Below are positions 1 to 11,429 of a stretch of 64,000 nucleotides of DNA, piece after piece (position 1 is the first letter of the stretch; each line of letters opens with the position of its first letter). The DNA is taken from NCBI GenBank assembly GCA_027563935.2, contig CM050449.1, forward strand, positions 83,917,178-83,981,177. The letters run 5' to 3'. Below the pieces are notes generated by a model. That model was not told the DNA's origin. It searched no databases and saw only the letters and a list, made by a program, of their open reading frames with translations. This DNA is from Costus lasius (Eukaryota > Streptophyta > Magnoliopsida > Zingiberales > Costaceae). Made by a program: the position numbers and the translations under genes.

Positions 1-1163
1 ACCATGCGTTCACACTAACTGAACCGGTTCAATTCATTTGGTTGAAGTACCAAATCGAACCAATCCTGGTTATGACCTCATCGAACCAAGTGGCTCAAGA
101 TCTAACCACACATCCCATTGAACCTCTTGATCTGTACGATCAAGTATCAATTCTCCCGATCGAAGCTTACCGATCATATGCCCTAATCAATCAAACATGA
201 TTAGACTAGATCTCACTTCCAATCAGAGTTTAACTCCTTTAAACTGAACTAGAATAATTCCAGTCCACACGATCTGACATAAGTAAGCCATATCATCAAA
301 TTGTGCGACCCTAAGGGTTTCCTTCAATGTCGGTAACGATAACTTACGTTATCACGATCAGAGAGGGGTATCTAGCAACACATCACTGTCTCCCGATATG
401 AAGGAAAGAGTCTTCCAAGACTACTCCCAAACCACAGCACAAGTGTGAATCTAATTCACTTGGCATACATGTTTCCCTTTGCCACTGGATGTTCTCGTTG
501 GACAAGCGTGTCAAGCCTGTGATTCCAACATGACGAAAATGATTAGATCAGACGAACATAGTCGTCTGGGTATGGCCATACACATTCTCAACCATCTCAT
601 CCAGGGGGCCCCTTAGAACATCACACTCCTACTAGGAGAGGCAATCCTATATCTATCACTAGTGCCCTAACATGACTCATGCTCACTATCCAAGATAGTC
701 CTTAACCATTATCTTTCAAATGATATTGAACTACCTCAAGATAATGCCAATCATCACTTAGAAACACAAGTGATCTCAAGTCAGAGGAAATATGCCACTT
801 GCTTGCATATAAGGATTATTCACATTGTGACAAACAATTGAATATCCTAAATAGGGTCAGTCCAGTACATCCAATGCACCTATGTGTCTAAATCTTATTC
901 CATGCTCGAAGCATCCTATAAGATTAGATCACATATTAGTCTCAATCATATCAAGGCTGTCTCATGTTCACCGAGATATCTCGACTAAGGACAACACTAA
1001 ATGTCAGCTAAGCTGAACACCATTGAGACATTACTCAGAAGTTTACATACAGCAGATAATGTAACAATCTGAATAACAAAATTGCCTTTATAAACATAGT
1101 TCATACATGATACTGAAAATAACCTAAGGCCTCAAACATTAGCCTTAAGGGCATACCCCAACA
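1..1163 (-). repeat. Copia LTR, Copia-A family, truncated by window edge
   Basis: This aligns along its length with the LTRs of Copia-A (about 20060-21229), including the block beginning gcgaccctaagggtttcc and the terminal ccccaaca, but is visibly more diverged than the two Copia-A LTRs are from each other. The right end at 1163 is the 5' end of a minus-oriented LTR (TGTTGGGG on the minus strand). It abuts Gypsy LTR sequence with no polypurine tract, so it is either the 5' LTR of an element extending left of the window or a solo LTR. The expected target duplication would be tctac (1164-1168); its partner lies outside the window. Confidence 0.85.
570..581. promoter_or_regulatory. 12-bp palindrome GTATGGCCATAC in Copia U3
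   Basis: This is a perfect 12-bp palindrome inside the LTR. The same site occurs in the Copia-A and Copia-B LTRs, and a symmetric variant occurs in Copia-C. It may be a dimeric protein binding site or a short hairpin; function is inferred from conservation only. Confidence 0.5.
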
Positions 1164-2217
1164 TCTACTTAGTTAGTCTCCTACTCTCGCGGTGGACTAA
1201 GCAGAGGTAGATCATGTGAAACAGGACACTAAGATTCCCCAAGTGGACTCTACGACTCTCGTAATAGAGCACACAAGATTGATCAAGGAGAATGTGTTGA
1301 TTGTGATTCACCTCTTAGTTGTTACCACAATCAACAAAGGTGAAAATCAATCCGGCCGAAAATCGATAAACACGAATGAAATAGATCTCGATCAAATGGC
1401 CTCAAAAGATATATCGGAAAGCAATTCTTAACATTAATACTTGTAAATCAAAAAGATGGGCTACGCCCGAATCCCGATAGAGGTTTTACGCTAATACACA
1501 CATGGTTACAACAAGTACAAGACTTATGATTAAGAAGTAAAGGAAACAGAACAAAGTAGAGAAGAGAAAAGAACTTAAGACAAACTCCTCCTCTTCCTCC
1601 TTTGATGTCGCCTTTCTCTCCTTGTAATGTTGTTATCTCGCCTTGGAACCAATCCTTGAGCTTTTAGCGCAATCCTCTCCTTGCCTCCGACTTCCTCCCT
1701 TTTCAAGAGAGAACTAATCTCTCTTATAGTCTTCTAGGTGCCTCTTCAAGGTGCCTCCTCATGGTGCCTTTTCAAGGTGGCGCCATTCATGAACATCTTT
1801 TAATAAATCTACATTCATGAATGTGTTTAATTAATGCTCATTCATGAATGTCTCCTCATTAATGTTTGTTCATGAATGTTCCCTCATTAATGCTTGTTCA
1901 TGAATGTTGATGGCGTGTCTCCTATTTAGCTGGCATGTGTCTCTATAGCTGGCAGTAAATGCTGAATGCGGGTGAATTCTAGCTCTCGTCTGAAGTTAAA
2001 TTTCTTGTCATGAATTCGGATTCACTCGGGTATGTGATTGTGCATCCGTATAGCTCTAGAAACGAGTGAATTGTCCTGTATTTAACAAATATGACAAGTA
2101 GTGAAGCTTCTGAAGAAAGTTAGTGAAATAAGCTGGAAAGAGCTGTAGAAGCATGAAAATATGTCTCGATTTACTAAGAAATAGTAGTTAAAAGTACTAT
2201 ATAAATACGAGACATCA
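1164..2217 (-). repeat. Athila-like Gypsy LTR (3' LTR of minus element G1), U5 end missing
   Basis: Read on the minus strand the LTR starts TGATGTCTCG at 2217, immediately after a polypurine tract (2218-2236) of the type found before Athila-like 3' LTRs. It contains the R/U5 signatures shared with the other Gypsy LTRs here (gtttacgc near 1480, ctactctcgcggtgg near 1180). The left end is replaced by the Copia LTR at 1163, so the U5 terminus is not visible. Confidence 0.75.
1811..1907. repeat. 28-bp tandem repeat of TTCATGAA palindromes in Gypsy U3
   Basis: About four units with a period near 28 bp each centre on TTCATGAA. The first contains the perfect 14-bp palindrome ACATTCATGAATGT (1811-1824). 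Units alternate with cattaatg spacers. The array lies about 310-405 bp from the LTR 5' end (2217). Confidence 0.75.
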
Positions 2218-2236
2218 AAAATCTCCCAGACTTAGA
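2218..2236 (-). other. Polypurine tract of G1
   Basis: On the minus strand this reads as a purine-rich stretch (taagtctgggagatttt) directly preceding the LTR 5' end. The adjacent minus-strand sequence ttgaggacaagcaatgg is the usual lead-in to Athila-type polypurine tracts, and an equivalent occurs at 59110-59146. Confidence 0.75.
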
Positions 2237-3259
2237 CCATTGCTTGTCCTCAATTAGGAAAAGTGGCGATCAGATATAGATGAAATCATGCCAAGCTTGT
2301 AGAATAGTTTGTCTCTGGAAGATATCATTACGAGCAAATCTCGATGAGTCAGGAAATTCAAAGTAATCATCTATCATCATGAATAAAGGTGTGAAGATCA
2401 AAACGCAAAATCAGATGATGTTTACCTTCATGAGCTGCAATAATCTTATGTTTGGAGAATACACTTTGTTCAGACTTGATTCAACCAAAGATATTAGTTG
2501 GAAAGACACCAATGCACTATTATTTGTATTTTCATCCCCTCAAAATAAAAATTTTTTATTTTATTTTGACTTTAACTCATTTCTTAGGTACCACTGCCAA
2601 TTTTACGCAGTGCCAAGTAGAGGAGTCTTTATTATTTCTTCCCTCTTTGGGGATTTTTTTTTTCAAACATATTTTAGGGAGATTATGACCATAGACAAGT
2701 GCATTGATTATTTCCAACAAGTAACGAGAGGAGTATCAAGTCGACAGAGTTGTATACATCTACAAAAAGATTGTATGCATGCTTTAGAAAGGAAAAACCT
2801 TAGTCAAAAAATTGGATCTATCACTCTACAACTCTTTTCCACTCATATAGGATAATCAAATGAAATTTCACATCACAAGATTCTAAACATAGTGATAATA
2901 TCCCAGAGATTCAATGAATTACAAAGCTATCAGAAATGACATCATCATGAATAATATCTCCACTTAAGAATAATCAAGTAATCTATTCATTGAGAACAAG
3001 GGAGTAATTTAGCATTCAGACATAAGAACAAAACACATCTTATCATCAGACAGACCCAAGTACTAATTCAACATTACAGAATAGTTTCAAAAGTAGACTA
3101 CATAATGGTTTCAAAAGAAAGGTTAAGAATGAATGACCTAACAACAACATGATGCAGTGTAACAACCCGCAATCTCCCAGAATTGAGATATGCATAGTCT
3201 CTATGCATCACAGTAAATGTATTCAAAATTTGGAGATGGGGGACAAAATACTCACGGAG
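2237..3259 (-). other. 3' non-coding region of G1
   Basis: This AT-rich stretch lies between the ORF ending at 3260 and the polypurine tract. ORFs here (for example 2379-2855 on plus) have no recognisable domain and low-complexity composition. I see no gene in it. Confidence 0.55.
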
Positions 3260-3955
3260 TCAGGTGTAGTCATCAGAGCTAAGTTCCACGACTTCATGAT
3301 CGGCATGGCCTAGCATCTCAGTATCGCCATCTCCATCACTATGTAGCTCAGGATCTTCATCCTCATGATCATCATCACCTTGTATCTCAGTATTCCCATC
3401 AGCATTCTGATGTATCTCAGAATCAGTGTCAGCGTGACCATCATCGTCCAGTATATCAAGATCGGTATCAGCATGAGCATCATCGTCCACTTGTATCTCA
3501 AGATCGGCATCTGGCAGCAAGTGGTCATGTAATGAAGACCAAAGGGAGTCCAGAATTTCCCCTTGGAGATCCAGTTGAGACGCCATGTGTGCTATCACAG
3601 ACTTTTGACGTGATAATTCTTGATGAAGCATATGCAGTACTTTGTCCATGAGCGAAAAGACTTGTCGGATGTATCCCCCTTGGCATTTTTGGTCGTCGAA
3701 CAGTTGGGTCAGTAAGGGGTTAACGTGGGAGGATGAGGGGTACTCACCAGTGGAGGTGAAGAATTTAGCAGAACCCGTTGGATGCACACCAGAGCAGAAT
3801 GGTAGAGGAAGTGGCTGCCATCCCAAATTGTTCGCAGGATGATGTGGCTCGATTGGTGCAAGTGCAGGCGTGGAAGAAGAAGGACCCATGTGGTGGCCGT
3901 AAGGAGTAAAGTTGATCGTTGATTTCCTGGCCGTAGTCTTTCGTATTAGAGGCAT
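3260..3955 (-). CDS. Acidic-repeat ORF of unknown function in non-autonomous Gypsy element G1 (231 aa)
   Basis: The ORF is intact, from ATG at 3955 to the stop at 3260. Residues 1-80 are basic, then Pro/Ser/His-rich. Residues about 85-145 are helical and possibly coiled-coil (QGGYIRQVFSLMDKVLHML and following). Residues about 150-225 are six degenerate copies of an 11-13-residue acidic unit of the type DxEIQxDDDxHADTD, encoded by a DNA repeat of about 36-39 bp at 3300-3515. The position, after gag-protease and before the 3' LTR, is where Athila elements carry an env-like or extra ORF. However, I see no transmembrane segment, so envelope function is not supported. It survives while gag-protease beside it is broken. 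It could be a captured host fragment or an element-specific accessory protein. Confidence 0.55.
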   Translation of the reverse strand: MPLIRKTTARKSTINFTPYGHHMGPSSSTPALAPIEPHHPANNLGWQPLPLPFCSGVHPTGSAKFFTSTGEYPSSSHVNPLLTQLFDDQKCQGGYIRQVFSLMDKVLHMLHQELSRQKSVIAHMASQLDLQGEILDSLWSSLHDHLLPDADLEIQVDDDAHADTDLDILDDDGHADTDSEIHQNADGNTEIQGDDDHEDEDPELHSDGDGDTEMLGHADHEVVELSSDDYT

Positions 3956-4364
3956 GGCTCGTCAGTAAAAATGAAGGAACAGAGTGGTTCGGCAGTGTCG
4001 TCAATCGTGGCGGAGAACTTCTAGAAGCGGTGCAGGGTTCGGGATTAGAGAAGCTTGCAGCGTGAGTACGGGCGTCGCTGGGAACTTTCTCATGGACGAA
4101 GAGGGGAAAGTAATGCCTCCACCAGAGAATTGCCGCCAGAGGATCTTCGGACGTCAGTCGAAAGCTTTGAACGAAAAAACTCATGAGTGAAATCAAAGGC
4201 TCGTCTCTGTTCATTGAGGAATAAATAGGGCCGCCGATTATGTTGAACCGTCGTGGTCATTCAGCAGTGGCGTCGGTTGAAGATTGAAGCGAAGTTGCTG
4301 AAGCGGTGCGCCTGGTGGAGTTTGAAGCGGTGCGCCTGGTGGTGTTTGAATGTCGCCTGCCTCT
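3956..4364 (-). other. G1 internal region upstream of the acidic ORF
   Basis: Together with 6652-6900 this is the spacer between the gag-protease block and the ORF ending at 3260. It contains a short direct repeat, gcggtgcgcctggtgg, near 4305 and 4328. Open frames on both strands look incidental. Confidence 0.45.
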
Positions 4365-6651
4365 TGTCACGCCCCGGCGGAAGCCGGCTATTTCTAGCTC
4401 AGGGTTCCCCAGGGAGTAACAATATTGATAGGAACCAGAGAACTACAATAATCACATAACCTTTATTTAATAAACAATCCAAATTTAATATCAACACAAT
4501 ATCTGAATACAACTATCTAAATTATCAACTGAATAAAATACGAAAGACAACTATCTTAACTCGGCTGGTATCTGCTATCTACTCTATCCCTCCCAGAAGC
4601 TAACTCTGTACCTGGAAGAGAAACAAAGGGAGTTAGCAGAAATGCTAAGTAGGAATCAACAAACATGGTGAGGGAATCAAATAACAGGATAACACAATAA
4701 CTGAAACAATGATATACAAATAATATAGGAATGTCGTGCAAATCATCAAGCTGGCCAACAGATCTCAATCAAGAGCCGCACTCATTTTCAGAGTGTTTCC
4801 ACTGTTGCTCATGTAATGGAACGACTGCCTCAAACAGTCCGGTGAATGTTGCGTCCAACATCTGACATCCGTAGTATTGTCCCGAGGACAACTGGCGGTG
4901 CCCTAACCGGCAGCTCAGATAGTCTGATATAATCCGAACTATAACTCAGATAAACAGGCCACTGGAGAATAAATCATCCAGGTCAGCGGCCAAAATATAT
5001 CACGACTTTGTCATCTCAGATTTACAACGGTTTCACATACTTATGTGTCAATATCTCAGATACACAATTGTTTAACCAGGCTCATAAGCCAATAAATCAG
5101 ATATCTCAAACAGATTTGTTTAACCAATCATACAGAAACAGAATATGACCAAATAATCAAGATAATTGAGTTCAACAGGAATTTCAGAAACAAACCAAGC
5201 AGACGAAGCAATCAGATATCAGTGTCAATTAATTCTATCATATGCATCATATATCAAACAAAAGGATTAAGTGACAAATCCTATTATTGACACTGTAAGA
5301 AAAGGAGTAGGGTAAGATTCCTACCTCAAACGATGTTATTCTGAATCCTTTTGAAAAGTCAATAATTGTTTATCAAACGATGCAAGCCGATTAATGGACC
5401 AACCACTCTGAAACATGAATTTGTACATGAACTCTATCATTAAACATTCTAATTTGAAAACCAAAACTACCAACATGTAGAACATAACCCTAAACCTAGA
5501 GAACCAGTCTCAGATCATATGAACCGAACCTAAAACTCACTGAACCGGACAGAATTGCACTGAACCGATCAAATTCACCCTGAACCAAGTTAAACCGAGA
5601 CTTCTAACTTCAATTACACAAAATATAAACCTCATCTAAAGCTATAAAGACTACCATTAGATAGGAAATTTAATTAGCTTTCTAACGGCTACCTGAACCG
5701 GCCCGGATTCGACCGAATCGGGGTCGAACCGGTCAACATTCAATAACTGACCCAAACTGGAATTGAACCGCTCGGTCCGGTTCAATTCGATTTCAAAACA
5801 TCCGATGGTTTATTTCAAAATAAACTGAACCCAAAACTTAATTAAAAACTCGAACCGGCCGCCGCCGCGCCGCCCGACCTCCGCCGTGCAAGGCTGCCGG
5901 ACTTTCGTCCGCAGCTTACTCCGGCGAGCTCCCGAGGGCGCGTTGAAGGGCCGTTCGCTGCCAAACTTCGCCAGCACACTTCTGACGACGAGGCGAGGAT
6001 CGACGACCCGCTTCGGCGAGGTTTCGACCCACGATCGAAGCATCCGAAGCGACAGCAAAACATACCCAAACATAAACGGAACTTCAATAAAACTTCACAG
6101 AAGCTTACATACCTTGCTACGACGATGTATCGTAGCCCAGAACACAGAGATCACCGTCGTCGAAGGCGCTGGATGGCTGGAACACGAGGCGGCGCCGCTC
6201 GAACTCCGGCGACGAGTTTGAGCGCGATTTCTCCTTCCTGGCGGCGCTTCGAGGGTTGAAGACAGGTTAGGTTTCGAAACTCCTCGAGTCGAACAAAAGC
6301 CCTCTAATATAGAGGTAAAACTCGTTCCAGACGGCGAGAACGCGGCGGCGAGAAAATCGCCGAGATCCGCGGGGAAGACGACGGGTTGACTCGTTCCCCA
6401 AAATCAAAATTTAAATCTAATACAAAAATATCAAATCCGATATAATATTAAAACCACAAATCGACGCGTTGGTTAGACGGCGTCGATCGTGCGCGCGCGA
6501 TGCTGGTTCGAGCCCCTGCGAGCGCAAAATCAAGTTTTTTATAAAAAATCAAATTTTTTTAACCTTTTAAAATTCTGAAAAATTCCAGAAAATTCAGAAA
6601 ATTCAAAAATAAAATTTTTGAATAATCAAAATTAAAATTAAGGTTATAACA
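4365..6651 (+). mobile_element. Solo LTR, 2287 bp (probable Gypsy)
   Basis: It starts TGTCACGCCCCGG and ends TTATAACA, with a perfect 5-bp target duplication cctct at 4360-4364 and 6652-6656. No gag, pol, primer site or polypurine tract lies between, so it is a complete solo LTR left by LTR-LTR recombination. The TGTCACG start is common in plant chromovirus LTRs. The orientation is tentative. It interrupts G1; with it removed the two halves of G1 are co-linear. The GC-rich block at 5840-6400 gives spurious overlapping ORFs on both strands. Confidence 0.85.
6471..6514 (+). promoter_or_regulatory. tRNA-like block with B box near the solo LTR end
   Basis: The segment ttggttagacgg resembles a tRNA D-arm, and GGTTCGAGCCC at 6504-6514 fits the pol III B-box pattern GWTCRANNC. 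Spacing is about 30 bp, and a T/A-rich run follows. It could be a tRNA-derived fragment trapped in the LTR. There is no full cloverleaf. Confidence 0.35.
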
Positions 6652-6904
6652 CCTCTGGTTGCGGTCACCTTTGTGGGTGGAATAAGCTTGAGAAGAGATC
6701 CATCCAGTGTTGATGGAGAAGAGCTCGAGCAGTGAAGCTTCGCACAAGAGAGTCGTCGCCTTTAGAGTAGTCGGTGAACGAAGGAGTTTTGAGCGGCGGC
6801 AAAAGGAATTTTCTCCTTCTTTTTTTTTGTTTACAAAAAATATTTGAACCTATAACAAACATGGAAAAGCACTTGTTAGAATTAAAATAAAAAAAAATAA
6901 AGTA

Positions 6905-6922
6905 CTTGGGTTGCCTCCCAAG
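6905..6922 (-). other. Conserved CTTGGGAGGCAACCCAAG hairpin motif
   Basis: Minus-strand CTTGGG-AGGCAA-CCCAAG is an inverted repeat with a 6-nt loop, preceded by cttctt. The identical motif is at 38285-38302 in element G4. It is familiar from plant Athila/Tat-type elements downstream of the polyprotein. Confidence 0.7.
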
Positions 6923-6965
6923 AAGCACTTGTTTAACGTCATTAGCTTGACATTGGTCGAAGAAA

Positions 6966-7883
6966 TTATCTTGGATCAAATGGAATATTGTGAGAACAAA
7001 CAAAAGAATCAATTCCTTTGATATTATCTAAGGAATATCCAATTACTTTGTGAAATAATTGCAGTTTAAGAAGCAAAAGGTTAATTTGATTCTCCGTCAA
7101 ATTGGAATTCACAGTAACTGGTAAAGTTGAATCACAATCAAGAAATGCATACATCTGATTCGGTGGTAATGATTTTAACTCTACCATTGCAGACTTTACC
7201 ATTCTTTGTTCATCAAGGGGCGGTTCTGGCCTTACTGTTGTTGAGTCGATTTTATTTTTAGAGTCAAGAAGCGTTGCGTAGGTCTTCGCCTCCTCGTTCT
7301 GTTCTGTGCTTCCATTTTCCAAGAGACAAACCTCTGGAGGGTCAATCTTTAATCTGCTGAATTCATTCACGTCAACATCATCATCTACAACATTGATGCT
7401 ACAACAAGATCCTGCAAGACAAGGTTTCTTCATACGTGCAGATAAATCAAATTCGATATTTTCTTTACCAACGGTTAAAGATAACTTCCCATTCTTTACA
7501 TCTATCACTGCTCCTGCTGTGGCAAGGAACAGTCTTCCTAAAATAATGGGTAGCTTAACATTTTCTTCCATTTCCAGCACTACAAAATCTACTGGGATGA
7601 AAAAGTTACCGACTTTAATGGGGACGTCCTCCAGAATTCCAGTTGGTTTGCGTATGGATTGGTCAACCAAATTTAATGAGATCGGTGTTTCCTTCATGTC
7701 CCCAATGTCTAGTTTCCTGTAGATAGAAGAGGGCATTAGACTGACACTAGAGCCTAAATCACAAAGTGCATGTTCAAAAGACAAGTCCCCAATTTTGCAT
7801 GGTATCGAAAAACTGCCCGGATCCTTCAGTTTCTCCGGAAGCTTGTTTTGAATGATGGCACTGCACTCTTTGGTTAGCGCCAC
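6966..7883 (-). pseudogene. Athila-like aspartic protease region of G1, cut before RT
   Basis: The open frame is about 305 residues. The N-terminal part contains the retropepsin-like domain: IPCKIGDLSFEHALCDLGSS with the catalytic DLGS, then PIILGRLFLATAGAVIDV. The C-terminal part (HKVIGYSLDNIKGIDSFVCSH) corresponds to the linker that normally leads into reverse transcriptase. The frame then stops, and within about 50 bp the conserved CTTGGGAGGCAACCCAAG motif appears. RT, RNase H and integrase are therefore missing from the element, not just mutated. Upstream gag is in separate frames (7908-8970). Confidence 0.8.
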
Positions 7884-7907
7884 TATGTCTGGCTCCTCTA
7901 GCTTCCG

Positions 7908-8970
7908 TCAGTTTGAAAGGATATCTTTCAAAAACTTTGCGTATGTGGGCATCTGCGTTAAAGCTTCTGTGAAGGGGATGTTAACATACAACTTTTTCAA
8001 AATTTCTAAGAATTTTTCGACTTGTTTATCCAGCTTTGCCTTCGCCAGTCTCTGAGGGAATGAAATCAGTGGCTTGTAGGGTGGCGGTGGCACATAAGCT
8101 GGTTCATTCACACAATCCTCTTTCTCTTCATTGGTTTTCTCGGGTTTGGGTGTGTTGCTAGTGGATGCGTCAGGGCTTAGGTTCCGATCAGGTACTCTAG
8201 GTTCTTCCAATTGCTTACCACTACGAGTTGTAATTCACTGCAGTTCTCTCGTGGGTTCTGTTCGGGCTGGGAAGGTAACCTACCTGCAGGTCTAGCCAGA
8301 CTGGTGGCTAGATTTGCCAATTGAATATCTACCTACTTGTTGTGGGCTTCAATAGAGTCCAGTCTAGAGGACATGTGACGCATCATATCGTTGATGCTCT
8401 CATTGGTCTTGGTTTGAGAGGATATGAAATTCGATGTTTGAGTGATAAAGTTTTCCATGATAACTTCAAGTGATGATTTTTGGGGCTGAGGTTGAGCATA
8501 TGGCTTTGTCGCTGGGTAGCTTTGTTGGAATCCAGGGGTGGTCTATAGTTTTGCTGAGGAACAGGATTCATGTTGTTTCTGTAAGAAAAGTTGGGATGAT
8601 TTCTCCAACCTGGGTTGTAGGTGCTTGAAAATGGGTCTAGTTGAGGTCTAGGGTTGGAGTTTCCTACAGCATGAACTTGTTCAGTAGTCGCTGCGTCTTG
8701 AGAAATAACTAATTGACATTCAGTTACAGTATGCCCTGTCAATCCACATATCTCACAGGAAGAAACAGTTGCGCCAATAGAGTTCGTATTGATTGAATCT
8801 AATTTGCGTGAGAGAAGATCTACCTTTGCCGCCAAAGAGCTTAGAGCATCTAGTTCATACTTACTAGGGGTGTTTGTTCTTGCGGCGCTAACCCTTTCAC
8901 CGGACCACTGATTGTGGTTGAGCGCCATGTCTTCAATTAGATTCAGTGCTTCGTCCATGTTCTTGTTCAT
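7908..8970 (-). pseudogene. Athila-like gag of G1, frameshifted
   Basis: Two open pieces remain. The 8383-8970 piece carries the conserved gag segment DEALNLIEDMALNHNQW and a zinc knuckle CEICGLTGHTVTEC (CX2CX4HX4C), then an NPGWRNHPNFSYRNN-type segment. The 7908-8210 piece has a proline-rich stretch and SFPQRLAKAKLDKQVEKFL, found just upstream of the protease in this lineage. At least one frameshift or stop separates them. The N-terminal half of gag is absent because the element is broken at about 8980. Confidence 0.8.
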
Positions 8971-9000
8971 AAGAACATGGGGTTCATACTTACTAGGGGT
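8853..9000. repeat. 19-bp templated duplication at a breakpoint
   Basis: GTTCATACTTACTAGGGGT occurs inside gag at 8853-8871 and again at 8982-9000, exactly where gag sequence stops and a plus Gypsy LTR begins. The break also sits next to a perfect 9-bp inverted repeat, CATGTTCTT/AAGAACATG (8956-8979). Confidence 0.75.
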
Positions 9001-9996
9001 TCACCCGTGATTCCAACCCAGTCACGCACGAGACCGAGTTCCACTCGTTTGAAGTCCAAATTTGGCAAGTGAGGTGTCTATGGGAAGCTCTTTTAGAGGC
9101 GAACAGATGGAATATAAAAGCCCCAATTTTCTTGCCCTAAACATCAAGCATTCACGCGAAGAAGCGGCGCGGGAGGAAGAACACGGCAACAGAGGCAACT
9201 TTTGGAGGTTTTCGGAGATTGAGACACACGATCATCACGATTTCTTCAGGATTCCTTCGGTTCATCGTCTCCTTCTCCTTAGCTTCATTTTCTTATACTT
9301 TTCATTTCATTAAAAGAGAGATTTTGAGCGTTTCAATGACGATTGTAGCGTAAACCCTATTTCGGGGCTTGGTGGAAACCCTTTAATGATTTTAATTGCA
9401 AACTTTGTATCTATTTATGTTGTTTGGTATGAATTGTGAGCATATTTTACTTTGACGTATTTATTTCATGATTTTACCTTGGCCGAGTGATTTTGCGTGT
9501 TAGCCGTTACGATTCATATCGAGAGAAGGATCGTAAGGGTCAAACCTCTAAGTAAAACTTGCGAGACCTCGACACGAGAGTGCTTGGTCTTCGCTCGAGG
9601 ATTTCATAGTCTACCATAGGACTCATTGGGTTCGTCTTAGAACGATCCACCACAAGAGTAGGAGATCAGTCTAAAACGAACACCGGGGTGTATCACTCGA
9701 GAGAGGGCACCTTGTACCCTAGGGTTAGACTCCTTGTGCAAAACCAATAAACCAAATAACTAATATCTTTCTTGTGCGATTAAGATTATCATCGTGGTGG
9801 AAGCCGTAGCCCTGAATTCTCTCTTATATCTTTTCTCTACCGAAGTAGTTGCACTTGTTTGTTTTCGATTTCTGTCTTCAAAAACCCACGTTTCAATTCG
9901 CCTAGCTATTAGGACTCGGACTTTCTAGTACTCAACCTTGTTCCCTGTGGGATTCGACATCTTTTATATTACTTCGACATATCCGTACACTTGCAG
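9001..9996 (+). repeat. Gypsy LTR fragment, plus orientation
   Basis: The 5' truncated LTR begins within a dyad-type motif (tcacccgtgattcc). It has a TATA box at 9111-9119 (atataaaag), the R/U5 signatures gcgtaaaccctatttcgggg (near 9349), ccaccacaagagtaggag and ttccctgtgggattcgac, and ends in cacttgcag. No primer binding site follows; a Copia remnant begins instead. Confidence 0.7.
9108..9121 (+). promoter_or_regulatory. TATA box of Gypsy LTR
   Basis: The sequence ggaatataaaagcc lies about 100 bp after the residual dyad motif, the expected U3 position. Confidence 0.5.
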
Positions 9997-11427
9997 AGCG
10001 TGTCAGCGATGGATTCCTTTACCTCTAATCCTACTGAGGTCAAAGCTAGTTCTATCTTTGGAGTGAATATTATTAAATTTGATAGTTCTAATTTTCCGAT
10101 ATGGGCTCAATCAATGCGTCTGTTTTTGGGATCTCATGGCAAGGAGCATCACTTAACACAAGAGGCTCCTATCTCTACTGATCCATCTGGCCTTTGGTGT
10201 CGCTTTGATATGGCGGTTCTCAACCTATTGCTTAATAGCGTGGATCACAAGATTGCTCCCACCATCATGTATCATAAATCTACTAAAACTGTGGGACTTC
10301 CTTCATAATACTTATGCTCCTACACAGAATCTCAGTCATGTTTTCAGGCTATACAAGGAAATCATCAATATGCAACAAGAAGATTGGACGCCCTAGAATC
10401 TTAGTTTGGTGGATGAGGGAGAGGTCTTGGCCATACCTTTCCTCCATGTTCTCATTGTGGCCTTACCAACTATACTCCCGACTGTTGTTGGCAGAAGTTT
10501 GGTCGTCCTCAGGCCAAGGTTGCTACTGGTACTATCATACCAGATGTCAGTTCTTCATCTGCGGTGGACTCTACTATCATTATATCTGCTGCTGTGTATG
10601 ATCGATTACTTCAGTCTGCATCTACTAGTTCTACTGGGCCCTCTACTTGCATAGCTTCTTCCACTCCAGAATCGAGTATAACCTCTTTTGCATCTTCTGG
10701 CAGCACGTGGATTGTTGATTCTGGTGCCTCTTCTCACATGACAAGTAACCATGTCTTATTTACTTCCTTATCTACTGGGGGTACTTATCCTCCGATCTCC
10801 ATTGTCGATGGCTCCCATATCCTTATTTTGGGGATTGGGACTATTCATATCTCTGCTGCGATTACTCTTTTAAATGTTTTGTTTATACCTCAATTTCCAA
10901 TCAACTTATTTTTTTGTCTGTGCATTTAACTAGCCAATATAACAACAAAATCACATTTCTTTCCTCACTTTGTTTGTTTCAGGATCTAAAGACGAAGAAG
11001 ATGATTGGTAGGGGGCTTAGGTGTGGCGGTGTCCACATTCTCACTGCGTCTTTCCTTCCTCGTGCATTCTCCTCCATCGTTGTTTCTCCTTTCCAGTGGC
11101 ATTATTGGTTAGGGCATTCCTCCCCGGCTCATCTTCAGCAATTTTTGTCCTTGCAGTCCAAGCTGCCATACACCTGTGATGCTTGTTAGTTGAGTAAACA
11201 CCACCGCACGTCATTACCCAGTCTGGCCGCCACTTGAAGTCTTTGTCCTTTTCATCTTATACATTCTGACATTTGGGGTCCTAGTCATGTTCTTGGTCGT
11301 GAGAGTCATAAATATTTTATAACCTTTATTAATAATTTCTCTCGTATGTGTTGGTGTTATATTTTGACGAATTAGTCTGAACTGTTTGATGTTTTTTACA
11401 CCTTTTATTCTAAAATTCATACTCAAT
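9997..11427 (+). pseudogene. Copia gag-protease-integrase remnant
   Basis: Degraded plus-strand Copia polyprotein lies in several frames. 10009-10308 is a gag start (IIKFDSSNFPIWAQSMRLFL). Gag continues in other frames to about 10500, with an internal loss. 10564-10929 has the protease motif WIVDSGASSHMT and LLNVLFIPQFPINL. 10914-11189 has the integrase zinc region HYWLGHSSPAHLQQF...CDAC. 11260-11400 contains IHSDIWGPS and the first integrase core Asp. The rest of integrase, RT and RNase H are absent; homology stops at about 11427, where a minisatellite starts. No LTR of this element is visible. The DSGASSHMT form differs from Copia-A/B (DTACG), so this is another Copia lineage. Confidence 0.8.
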
Positions 11428-11429
11428 TT

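Noticed and set aside
2379..2855. 158-aa plus ORF
   Set aside because: Lies antisense in the 3' region of a Gypsy element; low-complexity Phe-rich sequence without a known domain.
3642..3842. Plus ORF opposite the acidic-repeat ORF
   Set aside because: Shadow of the minus-strand ORF.
5810..6221. Cluster of overlapping GC-rich ORFs
   Set aside because: GC-rich part of a solo LTR; no recognisable domain and all three frames are open.
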